From positions 3,678,924 to 3,742,923 of the forward strand of contig OZ020616.1 in NCBI GenBank assembly GCA_963971575.1: DNA of 64,000 nt. The letters are read 5' to 3'. The notes under the pieces are model-generated. The model had not been told where the DNA came from, did no database searches, and saw only the letters and a list, made by a program, of their open reading frames with translations. How positions within the stretch are numbered: position 1 is the first letter of the stretch; every line of letters starts with the position of its first letter. Made by a program: the position numbers and the translations under genes. This DNA comes from Liopterus haemorrhoidalis (Eukaryota; Arthropoda; Insecta; Coleoptera; Dytiscidae). Shown here in pieces: positions 25,501 through 37,400 of the stretch.

Positions 25501-27891
25501 GTTACGTAACGAGCTCACTACGTAACAGGTCAGCGGTGTGTAAAAAAGTGGGGGAAAGTGCTACATTTACTAATCACTGACACGCCTGTAATCAATGTAC
25601 ATACCGGGTGAATTATTTAAGGAGCAACATACATGTTTCACATATAATGTTAATGAAGTGAGTTATTTCAAAAGCAACATAGCCATAAAACAAATGCTTA
25701 TCGTATCCATAGAAAAGACAAAATATTATTTTTTTAAATATTTTTTGGACTTAGCTACTAAAGACATTATTATTTCTGTTTGTATGTAAATATAAACAAA
25801 CTAATAAAAATTCATTTATTGTTTCTAATTTACTATTTTTTAGCCGTCTAGGAATTTGTCAAATAACTATTATATCTAATCGACACTGCATATCTGTAGC
25901 CATGGATATGAGCTTGCTTTCATAATTTGCTATGTTGCAAATGAAATAACTCACTTCATTAACATTATATGTGAAACATGTATGTTGCTTCTTAAATAAT
26001 TCACCCGGTATATCTATATAGTTGTGGAAAAAATATCTTATGCCATAACTAAACTAAAAATGGCTGTATTATAATAATCAATTTATTAAGTATATTTGTT
26101 ATATTAGTACTGATAAAAAACGACCGGAACGGGATCTGGTTCCATAAAAAGAACCGGTTCCGGTTCCACAAAAAAAAACTGTTTCGAATATTCGACCCGA
26201 AAGCAGAGTATTCGAAACGCGTCAAATAAAAAAAAAATCAACTGTAGCCACCACAGAACCGACCGTCATCATAAAGTACTTAAACAAAAAACTTTCTAAT
26301 ACAGAAATTATCATTGAAAAAGATAATAACGTGTTCTATTACGTTGACAATTACGTAGTGTGTACTTATAACTTATACATACATATATGTCAAAATTGAT
26401 ACTTACAAAATATCGCAAAAATATGAATGTTATAAAAATTTATTAAACCGTATCAAAAATATTTCAAATAAAAGTTGTTATTTATTACTTGTTTCTATTC
26501 GTGCTTAGATAAACACGAATCTCGAAAAGTCAAAATTTGTATGATTACAATATCTCCCTGTCTACATGCAACAGTAGATAAAAAATAATGGCAATTAAGA
26601 GACTGAGCGACAAAAAAAAAAGGTATTTCAAGAGACTGAACACAAAAAAAGGAATTTTGAAAGACAAAAATCCTGCAAATATCAAAAGAGCTTCTAGATA
26701 CTTCTTCTTTACACTTCTATAAAACTGTACAATTAATTTTTGAAACAATAACTGAGTGTCATTTATTATTTCTTAAAATATTCTTACCTATAAAAAGATT
26801 CAGCCTGTTTACGTTGTGATCTGTATCTGGCAATATCTCCTAAATGTACAAGGCAATATTGACAAATATACAAGCAAGATGTTTTGTGTGGTTGAATTAA
26901 CTGCTCAGAGTTCGGCCATGGTTTCGTCTGTCCGTAAACTGCACTTCTTCGTCTAAACGGTAAGTCTAACTCGAACGTAGAACATAACTCTTGAAGCAAT
27001 GTTAAATAAAAGCCAGAAGCTGCTTCTAGACACCAGGAGAGAAGAGCTTGACACTCCGAACGTCTTGGATTCTGAAACAAATATTTTTTCAATTAATTTT
27101 ATAAAATCTACAAGAGAAAAAATATTGAAGCAAAAGCATGACTGCAGCCATAATGGGGTAAATTATGAATGGGTAGAGAAATTATCATCAGATCAACAAC
27201 AACTTATCTTTTGGAGTTGGAGCCTGTTTAGAGAAGTTTTTATTTCACGTTAATGGCCTTTGGCTACTGATACAATTTTATCAGTAGCCAAATACAATTA
27301 ACCGGACAATCATTTATATAAATAAATCATACTAATATTTTAAATATAATCTAAATAAGTATTATTAAATTATTCATAACCTGCTAAAACTAAATGTGAA
27401 TGAGAATACCGAAAATCCATATAAAGAAACATAGAATAAGTGGAAGAGGTCTTTACGCAAAAAAAAGGGAACTATAAGCAATCGTTTTAATACTGATGGA
27501 AGGTGTAGTTTGCAAGATCGTAACAAGGGTTGAGCGGTGTAGTGTTGACAAGATCTTACTGTAGTTAATAATTAATTATTCATACCTTTTTATCTCTAGA
27601 TAAATGTTGTAATGCAGCTATATGATTTTTAAATCCCAAAGTCCATAGTTCTTGTTCAACTTTTTTATCGAGAGCATATTCTAAATCAAGAACAAGAACT
27701 TGATGATAAACAGTTTGTAATTGTTGCTGATCACTCCATGCTTCTGAATTATTTAATAAATCATTATGTCGAACAACTCTTGCTTTCAGTTCTTCCGCTT
27801 TCCTAAAAATTCATTTTAAAAATAATTAAATGAAAGATTTAAATTAATTTCGAACTTACTTGAGAGCCTGAACAGCTGCCTTCAAACCCAT
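13517..27891 (-). CDS. SMG7: SMG7, nonsense-mediated mRNA decay factor (10 exons)
   Basis: Coding exons from 5' to 3': 27860-27891, 27586-27802, 27071-26788, 24796-24611, 23243-23060, 22982-22790, 21927-21726, 20406-20249, 18605-17560, 13741-13517. All joins keep frame and total 909 codons with the stop. SMG7 binds phosphorylated UPF1 and brings in mRNA decay enzymes. Residues 1-240 form the 14-3-3-like fold: LDLEYALDKKVEQELW, EAASGFYLTLLQELC, CQYCLVHLGDIARYR and SPSSGQPYNQLALLEASRGD closely match vertebrate SMG7. Residues 240-430 are the helical hairpin region. A Ser-, Asn- and Gln-rich low-complexity tail (exon 9, 348 codons) follows. The last exon has PGPSPLERLLEQQKQMRGG, the conserved SMG7 C-terminus. 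There is no PIN domain, which separates it from SMG5 and SMG6. The start is the first ATG (27889-27891), followed by MGLKAAVQALKKAEELKAR. Introns 5-9 are packed with transposons. Divergent from ALAD. Confidence 0.94.
14048..14767. mobile_element. hAT MITE (CAGTGATGGGCG ends), right end truncated
   Basis: Starts cagtgatgggcgtttacacg and ends ...acttacgcgcccat, lacking the final cactg. It is about 90% similar by eye to the intact copy at 62348-63064. Internally it carries a short run of codons resembling the start of a BED-finger hAT protein (MVGRNRRNSSEELGF, at about 14251) that soon breaks, so it descends from a coding element. It lies in SMG7 intron 9. Confidence 0.8.
15276..15461. mobile_element. 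MITE D copy
   Basis: It opens with ataatctgtctcaatttgta and closes with its rough complement (acaaaatgagacagataata). It is about 185 bp, with the conserved core ggtgtaaacagactttggcg. Nearly identical to its neighbour at 15470-15653, from which it is separated by eight bases. Confidence 0.82.
15470..15653. mobile_element. MITE D copy, tandem neighbour
   Basis: Same ends and core as the preceding copy and only a few differences. Two adjacent copies in the same orientation could reflect tandem duplication of an inserted MITE rather than two insertions. Confidence 0.82.
16083..16256. mobile_element. MITE D fragment joined to MITE C left end
   Basis: About 16083-16190 is the left part of MITE D (ending aatactatgataatat). 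It runs directly into tatagtcggattgctgatag, the left terminus of MITE C (intact copy at 47201-47732). The C fragment stops at the MITE A insertion at 16259. Each element was broken by the next. Confidence 0.72.
16259..16668. mobile_element. MITE A, intact copy in SMG7 intron 9
   Basis: 410 bp, starts cagtctgttccaaacggtta and ends with the complement, TA on both sides (16257-16258, 16669-16670). Internal order matches the copy at 2569-2956, with small indels. Confidence 0.87.
16707..17459. mobile_element. Decayed MITE A split by a Harbinger-like MITE
   Basis: The left end (ggctattccaaacgtttaga) is diverged, and the right end is lost after aaccatggaaacgaatgacg. MITE B (16758-17358) sits inside at the tctttta site. 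This is an older A copy than the intact one 40 bp away. Confidence 0.75.
16758..17358. mobile_element. MITE B (PIF/Harbinger-like), copy 1
   Basis: 601 bp with ends TACCCTTTTCACACTAGATC and its complement. The site duplication is three bases (tca left, tta right, the uninterrupted A copies having tta), which suits PIF/Harbinger. Subterminal sequence also repeats (ttaaagttcaccgatgttta; gacgaag tttaagac). No transposase. The 63-codon minus frame at 16989-17180 is not a gene. Confidence 0.82.
18606..20248. other. SMG7 intron 8: dispersed repeats
   Basis: About 19200-19530 is a reverse copy of sequence at 29050-29390 (shared gatgttatgcacccacaac complement and gtatagtgttagatgtatt). About 19585-19890 matches the Helitron-like unit at 55500-55960 and 57147-57330 (actcccttattattgactta, acctgtagtatcacccatt). 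The rest (18650-19190) has no recognised content, although gacgaggacgagggttgtat at 18675 is locally less AT-rich. Confidence 0.55.
20623..21551 (+). mobile_element. 5'-truncated non-LTR retrotransposon
   Basis: The insert is flanked by a 13-bp direct repeat, tattggttcacat (20610-20622 and 21552-21564). It has reverse transcriptase coding sequence on the plus strand and a short tail (tcaatataaataaa) with no long poly-A. Only the last part of the reverse transcriptase domain and the C-terminal tail are kept. Confidence 0.9.
20628..21534 (+). pseudogene. LINE reverse transcriptase C-terminal part, frameshifted
   Basis: First frame (to about 20930): SGVKQGCLLCPLLFNTVLD, then LSYADDICLLSHN, the reverse transcriptase catalytic YADD. 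Second frame (20887-21534): CYLGSAI, MYGCETWKV, RKWNWIGHTLRK, NRPRGRP and a terminal ALCSSEEI with a stop. One frameshift at about 20900-20940 joins them. The W-x-W-x-GH-x-LRK tail is common in insect CR1/RTE-like elements, and I do not assign a clade. Confidence 0.88.
22223..22744. mobile_element. piggyBac-like MITE
   Basis: Terminal repeats CCCTTTCAGCCCG and CGGGCTGAAAGGG abut TTAA on both sides (22219-22222 and 22745-22748). TTAA is the piggyBac target. It is 522 bp, relatively GC-rich against the intron, with repeated cggttttcg and cggtcttcgggc motifs. No transposase. Confidence 0.85.
23285..24526 (-). mobile_element. Non-autonomous Tc1/mariner-superfamily element (pogo-like?)
   Basis: Ends GGGTAAGTCGGG and CCCGACTTACCC with TA flanks (23283-23284, 24527-24528), 1242 bp. 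Subterminal gaatatgccac and gcatattacccg motifs repeat several times. The minus strand of about 23560-23900 holds a broken lysine-rich reading frame (KKGKQLKPQKKSQTK) like the C-terminal tail of pogo/jerky-type transposases. That assignment is an inference. Lies in SMG7 intron 4. Confidence 0.72.
24838..25592. repeat. Repeat family M copies flanking a short MITE A relative
   Basis: About 24838-25200 and 25407-25592 match 52690-53180 in reverse (tttattacgttgcctagcaa; tcagtgattagtaaatg complement). Between them, 25203-25394 is a ~190-bp relative of MITE A (tagcctgtttctttggttta to ggtttggaatagcctata). Around 25498 is a near-palindrome containing ttacgta twice. Confidence 0.65.
25604..26008. mobile_element. 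MITE N with long terminal inverted repeats
   Basis: Ends CCGGGTGAATTATTTAAG and its complement, TA flanks (25602-25603, 26009-26010). The inverted repeat is about 70-80 bp, reaching attaatgttaatgaagtgag on the left. 405 bp without coding capacity. Confidence 0.88.
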
Positions 27892-28459
27892 TGTCACATG
27901 TTTTTAGGAGAAATACTAAAATTTATTAATGTAGGCAACATAAATAAAATGAATTGAGGTTATATGTCAACATTTAAAAGATCCCCACGAAAATAATTGT
28001 TAAAATAATTTTGTCATATTAATTATTCACACTATACACAAAATATTATTGTCATATTTAAATTATTAATTCAAATATACATAAGGCGATACGATACAAA
28101 TGGATATAACTAATGAAAATATGGTTTTACTGTATTAACAGTTAAGGAAATTATGAAATAATTAATTTACAATACACTTAAATTCTTCAATAATCTATAA
28201 GTCAATTTCATCAAATGTCAGTACACTGTCACAAACATTTTAATCACATTTTTTCCAATAGGTAACAAACTTTACAAATGACACATGAATTGCAAAAGCA
28301 CTAATTATTACAGAAGCTAGGGGAAATTTAGTTGTAAATGTGCATGATTGGGTTCTTTTTGCTCTGTCGTGTCAAAGTTCCTTGTTGTATTTAGTGTTAA
28401 GGAGTTTTTAGGCTAATATTAAACCGAATACGTGATTTTAGATACATATTTTGATTAAG
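27892..28459. promoter_or_regulatory. Bidirectional promoter interval between SMG7 and ALAD
   Basis: The two start codons lie 568 bp apart on opposite strands with no transposon between them, so transcription of both must start here. It is AT-rich, and no TATA box or CpG island is obvious. The 5' untranslated regions are included but their limits cannot be fixed from sequence alone. Confidence 0.6.
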
Positions 28460-31400
28460 ATGGAATCTGTGATTAGCAACAATCATATTTTGCATAGTGC
28501 ATATTTTAATTCAACGCTACGAGAATGGCAAACTATGAATACAGATATCACTGCAAAAAATCTTATGTATCCTTTATTCATTGTGTAAGTTAATTAACAT
28601 GTAATTTTCCAATAAGAATAAATAAAATGTTCTCATTCTCACAGATTTGTATTGTTATGTTGGTATTGTAGTTTCTAGTGGAATTAATTTTTACACTGTT
28701 GCTAACAAACTGTCAGACTATCTACCGGAAACCGTAGTTTACTACCACTTCTGGTTGATCTACTGAAACCAAAATTTAACATTTTGATATGATCTGTGTT
28801 TAACAACTTGCAATACTTACGAACTATAGTCTGTTTATTTGATTTAAGCGGAACTAGATTTTTAAATTAGTAACTTTTAACGTTTAAGTGAGGCTTTTGA
28901 TCATTTTGTTTAGCAAAAGTCCACTTCAGTCATTAAAAAGTGAACTCGTTACAACATTTAAAAATAAAAATTCTATATAGTTCCGTTTAAACGATTGGAA
29001 TAATTATATATAAAAATCAGTTTGTTTGTCCTTTATGCAAAGCCAAACGGATGGGCCGAATTTGGTACAGGAGGGGTAGAATAATCCGACGAAGGTTTTT
29101 ATATTGTGAAGTTTGTGGGTGCATAACATCGGAGTGTTATAGTGATGTATCAATTATTTTAGAATAATAAATTAGAGCTTTTCACATAGAATCAGAATAT
29201 ATCTAACACTATACATCAAAGATTAAGCCTAAAATGCAAATATGTTGAGAGTTGTGAATTTTGTCAAAAGGTGGCAGTGCTAAGTAGTTGTTTATTCTCC
29301 ACTGCCTAACATTAGTTAAAATTACTGTATCTATCGTTTTATATATTTAATTTTATAATCGTTATGTTCCACTTTTTTCGCCAATTATATTTGTATAATT
29401 TTTCAGAGATATTGATGATTCAGTACAACCTATAGAAAGCATGCCGGGAGTATCTAGATTTGGAATAAACAGACTGAAAGAGCATTTAACACCACTTGTT
29501 AAAATGGGTTTGACTTCAGTTCTTTTGTTTGGAGTGTCCGAAAATTTACAAAAAGTATTAATTTATTTTTGATGCACAGCCGTTTTTATTATACAATAAA
29601 ATCTTGATTTAACAGACGCTATTTTTCTATACTACCAAGGTTTTTTTTATCTTTTTTTATATCATAGCATGTTTTCTAAGTGGGATACTTGGCAAATATA
29701 TAAGTGTAGATAATTTATGTTCTTTATTCTGTATATAATGACAGCAAATAAATTTAATAGCACTGAGAAACAAAAATAATCTTAAAATTCATAATGACAA
29801 GCAGGTGATGAGTTTGTAAATTTTAATATTCAATATTAGAAATTTTTTCATATTTTATCTAAATGATCGTTTTTAGGGTTTGGTAGGCATCACCACAAAA
29901 AAAAAAAAAACAACCTTATAACATCATTCATGTATCTGTCTGTACGGTAGAAATTGTAGCCAAATGGCTTAATATAGAAAGTTGAAATTTGGTATGCTTA
30001 TACAACTCTTTGACCCACATGTAGGTAAAATACTAAGAATTAAAAAAACATCCCAGATAAATATACAGGGTGTTTGTTTGAAACGGGGCACCCCGAAAAT
30101 CTCCTTTATTTGTAAAGATACAAAAAATCTTCAGAACAAAAGTTAAACTAGACAAAAAGGCCCATCTTAAGGTTACTATAAGAATTCTGAGGCACTTCCG
30201 GTTTCACCGGAAATGATGTCAACTTTTGATCTAGCATAGGGAATCTATAATTTTATATTTTTTTCCTAAAAGTACATTAAATTAGCTTTACAATGACACG
30301 AAAAAGTCATATTTTTATGTTTCAAAATGGCGACCATTTATTTACAAAATAATAATCAACATAAGTTGAACGTAGCAAGCTTTGAAAACAATAAAAAAAG
30401 AAACAAAATATCTCTAAAATAAAACCACTTAATGCGTGGATAGACGAGCAATTTTTTTTTCTGGATTTTTATCAACAATATGTTAAAAAAAAATTGTGTT
30501 CCCCACCGTATCTTCCAGAGGGGTTGATCTAAAAATCTGAAAAAAACTCCATAATGTACATTGGGAACCGAATTAGTTCAACAGGAATTTTTGATCAGAT
30601 TAGTTTTGCGAAAAATATCAAATTTTTTGTGTCGTTGAAAATTTATTGTGTGGTATCAAAACAAAGTTCTTAATACGTAGATTAAGAAACGAAAAGTAGT
30701 TTTTTAAAATTCGTTTCTTTCAACACGATTTTAGATAAAAATGTGCCAAAAAAGTTCTTATCCCGTCCCTTTTTACCCAAGGGGGGTTAAACTAAAAATC
30801 TGAAAAAAATATAAGTAATATGCATTGATTTGAGTCAGAAACGTACGAGAGGAATTTTTGATCAGATTTCGGTTTTGGAAAATATTGCAGTTTTTGTGGT
30901 TTTGACAACATTTTTTTTTTAATTCATGGCTAAATTATTACTAATGTAGTGTATGTCTTTTTTTATATTAAAAATATAATAAAAAATCAGCTGTGGCCAC
31001 CACAGGACCGATCGCCATCATAAAGTATTTATATAAAATAGATTCTAGCAGCAGAGTAGAAATAACTTGGCCTAATATTTTCTAACAGAGATATTATTTA
31101 TCATGACCATGGAAACGTTGCACATAAGTATGAAAAAATTGAGACTTTCGAAAAATTTTACAGAAATTATTTGAAATTTTTCGTTTTATTAAAAAACGTC
31201 TCAAATAAAAGTTATTAGTTATTGTTTTTATAGCAACTTTTGTTTAATAAATTTTTTCGAGATATTTTTCTGTTGTGAAATATTCGCAAAAATCTTAAAA
31301 TCGACACGAGTAAACTCCCATTTTTTGTCAACCGATTTTTACCAAAAGTTGATCAACTCGTGCCATTGATGGTAGAAGCTTAAATATGAAGTTTCATAAA

Positions 31401-34400
31401 AATCCTTTCAGCCGAATTTGCTCTGCACGTGTACACAGACAGACGGAGAGACAGACCGACAGACATCATGCTAAAAATAGTCAACACGTTATGTAGGAAC
31501 CTCAATTCGTGGAGATCCATCGAAATCTCGAAACGTCAAAATTGGTATGATCACAATACCAATATACCCTTATATATGTTGGCGGTCGGTAAAAATTTTT
31601 ACTACTCCGCCTACTGGTATGTTTTTGAAATTGAAAAAATATGAAGGACTATATTTTGCCGCGGAAGTCGAATTAAGAATCACAGTTGAGCGTTCTCAGA
31701 CACTGCATCACTTGTTATATAGTGAAATCTAAATCAATTTATATTTATCATTTTCTGTAATTTGAGAGTGGTCGAATAATAAAATGAACTTAAATCTTTA
31801 TAGAGAACGAATATTTAATATGAACCCGCTATAGAAGCCATTTATCCATATATATCTTATTAATTTAATAAAGACTTAGGTACGAAGTAAATGCAGAAAA
31901 AAATTCCTAGGATTTTTTAATTTATATTTTCTTATGACGTAAAGTCTGTTCCTTTGGTTTAGGCGGAACTAGATTTTCAATTCTAGTTACTTTTACCGAT
32001 TGATTGAAGCTTTTGATCTTTTTGTTCACGAAAATCCAACCTCAATATATAAAAAAATATCTAATGACAACTTACAAAAATGAATATTCCGGTTAGTTCC
32101 GCCTAATGGTTTGGAATAGACTGTAATATTCAAAAATTATTTAAATTTAGTTTAAACAAATGAAAAGGAAGCTCTTAGTACTCAAATATCGAATAAAAAT
32201 GTTGATTTTTGATGTAATTATAGAAAAAAATTGTCTTAGACATCTACCTTTCTGTTGACTTCTTACACTTTATTAAACAGCTACAAAACCCTGAAATGTG
32301 TGAAAATTCACACTTCACATCAATTTTTATTTTTTCCATCTTCAAATTTTAACATCTTAATTCTTCTATGCATAATCCAAGCTGTTGAACAAAATCAAGA
32401 TTTTATTGTAATAATAATAATTGGAATCAACTTTTTTTAACAAATATTCAATAATTTTCACCACATATTTTGTTACATAATTAAATTTAAAATAGGATGA
32501 TATGGGTACAAATGCTGACAGCAGGACTAATCCAGTCGTTCGAGCTGTTCCAAAATTGCTCTCTTGGTTTCCTAATCTAACAATCGCCTGTGATGTCTGT
32601 TTATGCCCATACACATCTCATGGACACTGTGGCATTTTAAATAAAAATGGTGTCATTGATAATGAAGCTAGTATCAAACGTATTGCAGAAGTATCCTTAG
32701 CTTACGCTAAAGCAGGTAATAGTTACTTACGTATAGAGGGCCAAAAGAGAAAATTTACACCCCGGACCAAGTTTTAGGCCATCGCGTAACTAAGGGCCTT
32801 TAGGGTGTAAACATTCTTTCGGCCTAAGGTACTTAGAATACGTTCATCTTAACTTCATCACAGGGTATCATAAATTACGTCATCAATTCTGCGCGAGAAA
32901 ACAGCTGATCACATTGACGTACATTAGGGTTTTATACAATTGTTGTGGAAACCAAACACACAAAATCATGTATTTCAAATACATTTTTACTCATTTTAGT
33001 ATACGGTATACCTTGAAACGTATAGTTTGTTTCACGATAAGCTGAAGTGACTATCTACTTATGGTCCTAAACACAGTGGGTGGTAATTACAAATAACTCT
33101 AATCCCTTGTTTGTACCCATAAACTAGCCAGAGATGTATCAGGTATAAATTACATTACACCATGTAATGACACAATTGTAACAAGAAATAAACATAAGAT
33201 ATCATCAAAATAAACTTTATTTTTATTATAAATACAATTAATATATAGAACTTATAATTAAATTTAAAACATTACAATTAGTATTTAAAACATTACAATA
33301 AAATAAATTTTAAATTAAATAATGTTTAAGATAAAAAAAAATCTTACAAGTCCAAATCATTCTCTGAATCAGTCTCTAAATTAATAATTATAGTACGTTC
33401 TATTTGAATATAATTGTCCTCAGTTTTAATAACATGATTTACACAATTTTTCCAACTATCTACAGGGATATTTTCCACTTCTAAGTTCTATCACAGTGCC
33501 GTTTAAAGTGGGAGAAACATTATTCCGTTTTATTCTCGCCTTTAACTGACTCCACATTTGTTCAATAGGGTTGAATAAACAATAATACGGAGGTAGTCGT
33601 AAAACTGTGTGTCCTTTGCATTGAGCAATATTATCGCAAACATATACTTTAGAAAAACTATAACTTTTTAATAATTTAATTAAACAATTTTTTTTATAAC
33701 TTTCTTCAAAGTAAATATCATTTTTATATAAAAAGTCTTGGATTTCCTTCTTACTGTTTGCACTATTCGGTACTTTATTTAGTTGCCGACTACGGTAACT
33801 TGCATTATCCATAACAATAAAACTGTTAGCCGGTATATTCGGGAGTAATTTATTTTCGAACCAGTTTTCGAACATTTCCGCCGTGGTATCGTCATGGTAG
33901 TCGAGTCTAGAATCTTTGATATTTTTTGCAGAAAGCAAGAGTGCATTCGGTATCCATCCAGTTTCAGAACCTGCATGAAGTATCGTAATACGTTTACCTT
34001 TATTAGACGGTGAGGGAACCTTTTGAGTTTATTTCGTACGATATAGAACATACTATAATCATTAATTTAGGGACTGATTCAGAGAATGATTTGGACTTGT
34101 AAGATTTTTTTTTATCTTAAACATTATTTAATTTAAAATTTATTTTATTGTAATGTTTTAAATACTAATTGTAATGTTTTAAATTTAATTATAAGTTTTA
34201 TAAATTAATTATATTTATAATAAAAATAAAGTTTATTTTGATGATATCTTATGTTTATTTCTTGTTACAATTGTGTCATTACATGGTGTAATGTAATTTA
34301 TACCTGATACATCTCTGGCTAGTTTATGGGTACAAACAAGGGATTAGAGTTATTTGTAATTACCACCCACTGTGTTTAGGACCATAAGTAGATAGTCACT

Positions 34401-37400
34401 TCCACTTATAGTGAAACAAACTATACGAGAAATAAATAATAATAACGGAAATAAACAAACAACATCGCACAATACGCGTAGTTAAACACAAATCAAAGTA
34501 AGTGACGCCACTGAAATGTGTCAAGTTAGCTGTTGGTAACGTAATGGACGAAATTTGGTTTCTGCGCAGTGTAATATTCGCCTGTGATGAAGTTAACTTG
34601 AACGTACTCTAGAAAACCATGTGTTTGCCATCTGAGTTCATTTTTTTTTCTTTGCACAAATATCCAGTGTTGTTCTGCGACAAAAAACTAACTTTTTTTT
34701 CTTATTTTAATTTTAGGGGCTCATATTATTGCACCCTCTGACATGATGGACAATAGGATAAGGGCAATTAAAAATATTCTGAAACAAAATAAACTGGAAA
34801 ATCGAGCTGCTATACTGTCTTATTCATGTAAATTTGCCTCTGCGTTTTATGGTCCGTTTAGAGATGCTGCTAAATCAAAACCAGCATTTGGCGATCGTAA
34901 ATGTTACCAGTTACCTCCCGGAAGTGCTGGTCTGGCGTTGAGAGCTGCCGTAAGTAAAAATATAGGTTAATGTTCCGTATAAGTCCATCACAAACAACTC
35001 GTCAGAGAAAACGCGTATGCTAGTTAGAATGAGATTTGGCCCTGGTGAAGCGCAGCTCCTTTCTTTCAAAACATAACATTTACGATTCACTTTATCTTTT
35101 CCAATATTTTCCAAGCAATTATTTAATAAGTGTTTGTTAACATTTAGCTCGTATTAACGGTTTTAAAGAAAAACTTGAATAATGAAATTTCAGTATCTAT
35201 ACGCTTGAAGTCACATTTAAATGGTTTAAATGAGATTTATAGTATACATATTTCGAAAAACATTAACTTTACGTATTTCTCTGCCAACTACAGATGCATG
35301 AATGATTACTATTGGCTCCCCACTCTTACGGCCATGCCTTCTCGTTTCTACTTACTTACTTAATCCTGAAGCCTTTCTACCTTGCGGTGTAAGGCTATAA
35401 TCGAGTGACTTATTTTCTGGTGTTCTCCATACTTCTTTCCATCGTGTTCTGTCCTTTGTGTATTTTCTTATCTCCTCCCACTTAACGCCTCTCTTCGTTG
35501 CAGCTTCTTTTGTTTCTTGGTGCCAGGTTTTTCTCGGTCTTCCTGGTCTAACTTTCTTCACTATTCTTGCTTCATAAACTCTTTTTACTATTTTGTCTTC
35601 ACTCATTCTGTGTATATGTCCCAGCCATCTTAGCTGTCCTTCTTCTATTATAGTCTCTTCTGGTTTTGTGCCTAGTTTTTCTCTAAATACTTCATTTCTT
35701 ATTGTCCAATTTTGTTTTAGCTTCGATTTTCCTTAAAAATCTCATTTCGGAGCTTCTTATTTTAGACCTGTGCGTCTCTGTAGAGGATTCTGAGGCGTAT
35801 GTCAAAATTGGTACTGTCACGTTTTTGAAGATCTCTACTTTGATGTTAGTTAGTATTTCTTTTTTAGTTAAGAACGATGCTTTGATGCTGTTGAATATTC
35901 TTCCTGCTGCGCCTACTCTTTCCATAATTTCTTCATCCATTTTTACATCTTCCACGAAAACTGTGCCTAGGTATTTGAATTTTCCTACCTGTTCTATTAT
36001 TTTGTCATCTATTTTTATTTTGTGTTGCATTTTGTCCTGCTTATTACCATTGTTTTTGTTTTTTGTGTGCTAATTTTCATATTTATTTTCTTCAATTCTT
36101 TATTGTATTGGTTCAGGTTGTTTTGTAGTTCGTCCTCGTTCCTTGCTATTATGACCATGTCATCCACATAGTAAAGTTCTGCTACTTTTACATTTTTCAT
36201 TTTCCAGTAGCCCACAGAATATTCTTTAATATTTTGTCTCACTTCTTTTATGGCGTCGTCTAGAACCAGTGAGAACTCGTTTCTAATGTTATAATATACT
36301 TCATTCTAAGCATACAGCCTAGTTCTGGTGGATTCATAAGGAACACTAATCAAAATATACATCGAGGTCGTATAATATTGACACATCAAGCTCTATTCCT
36401 AAAGTGGGGAACAGAATGCAACGAGTTCTACGGCGCTATCTGTCAGAGGAAAGTTAAAACCAAGCTGTCGTACGCAAGTGCACAGAATGTGTAACGTCCT
36501 AGCGGCGTTCGAACGCCGTTGATACTGAATGTTCGTCAACTTCCAACTTTTGACGCCGTTGAACGTTGACGCAGAACACCTAACCTCAGTTTTTACTGAA
36601 TGGTAAAGTGTTTGTATGTATAAATAACTTGCATACAACATAAATAACATCACACACAAGTCTTCATCATCCATTATACTTTTAATAAAAGAAAACGCAC
36701 GTATAAACACAGATATAGGTTGTCACGTGACACTTTGACGGCGTTAAATATTATTGCATTGTGTGCAGGCGAAAATTCTCAACGGCGTTAACGCAACGCC
36801 GTCACAAATGACGGCGCGCTGACGGCGTAGCGCGCTGACGGCGTAGCGCGCTGTGCATTCTGTTCCAGGCTTTAGTACTGTTTGTTATGAAGCCAAGACC
36901 CTGCGGAAACCGAAGGGGTATTAGCCCCTTTGAGTACAGCAGGTGGCTTAATTTACAATAAATTCATAGTTTATTTCCCGATATTTTTATTTTTATTCGT
37001 TTTTCAGGCTCGTGATGTTGAAGAAGGTGCAGACATGCTAATGATCAAGCCCGGAATGGCCTACTTAGACGTAGCTCGTAAAGTGAAAGAAGCTCATCCA
37101 GAATACGCGTTATTTATGTACCAAGTCTCTGGAGAATACTCTATGATTTACCATGCTGCAAAACAAGGAGTTGTTGATTTTAAGGTTCTTCTCTCTGAAA
37201 TTTTGCTCTCTATGAGACGATCAGGTTTGTTTTTTTTTTGTTTTTTATCAATTCTGCGTTGATTGTCATTGTGAAATAACGTTTGATAAAGTTCATTTAC
37301 GTTAAAAATATAGTTATCAAAGCTAGGCAACTTCAAGGCTCTGTTCTTCCCTAGCACGAATCCCAGGTACTTTATAATCTTTACTTCTTCGATTTCTCTT

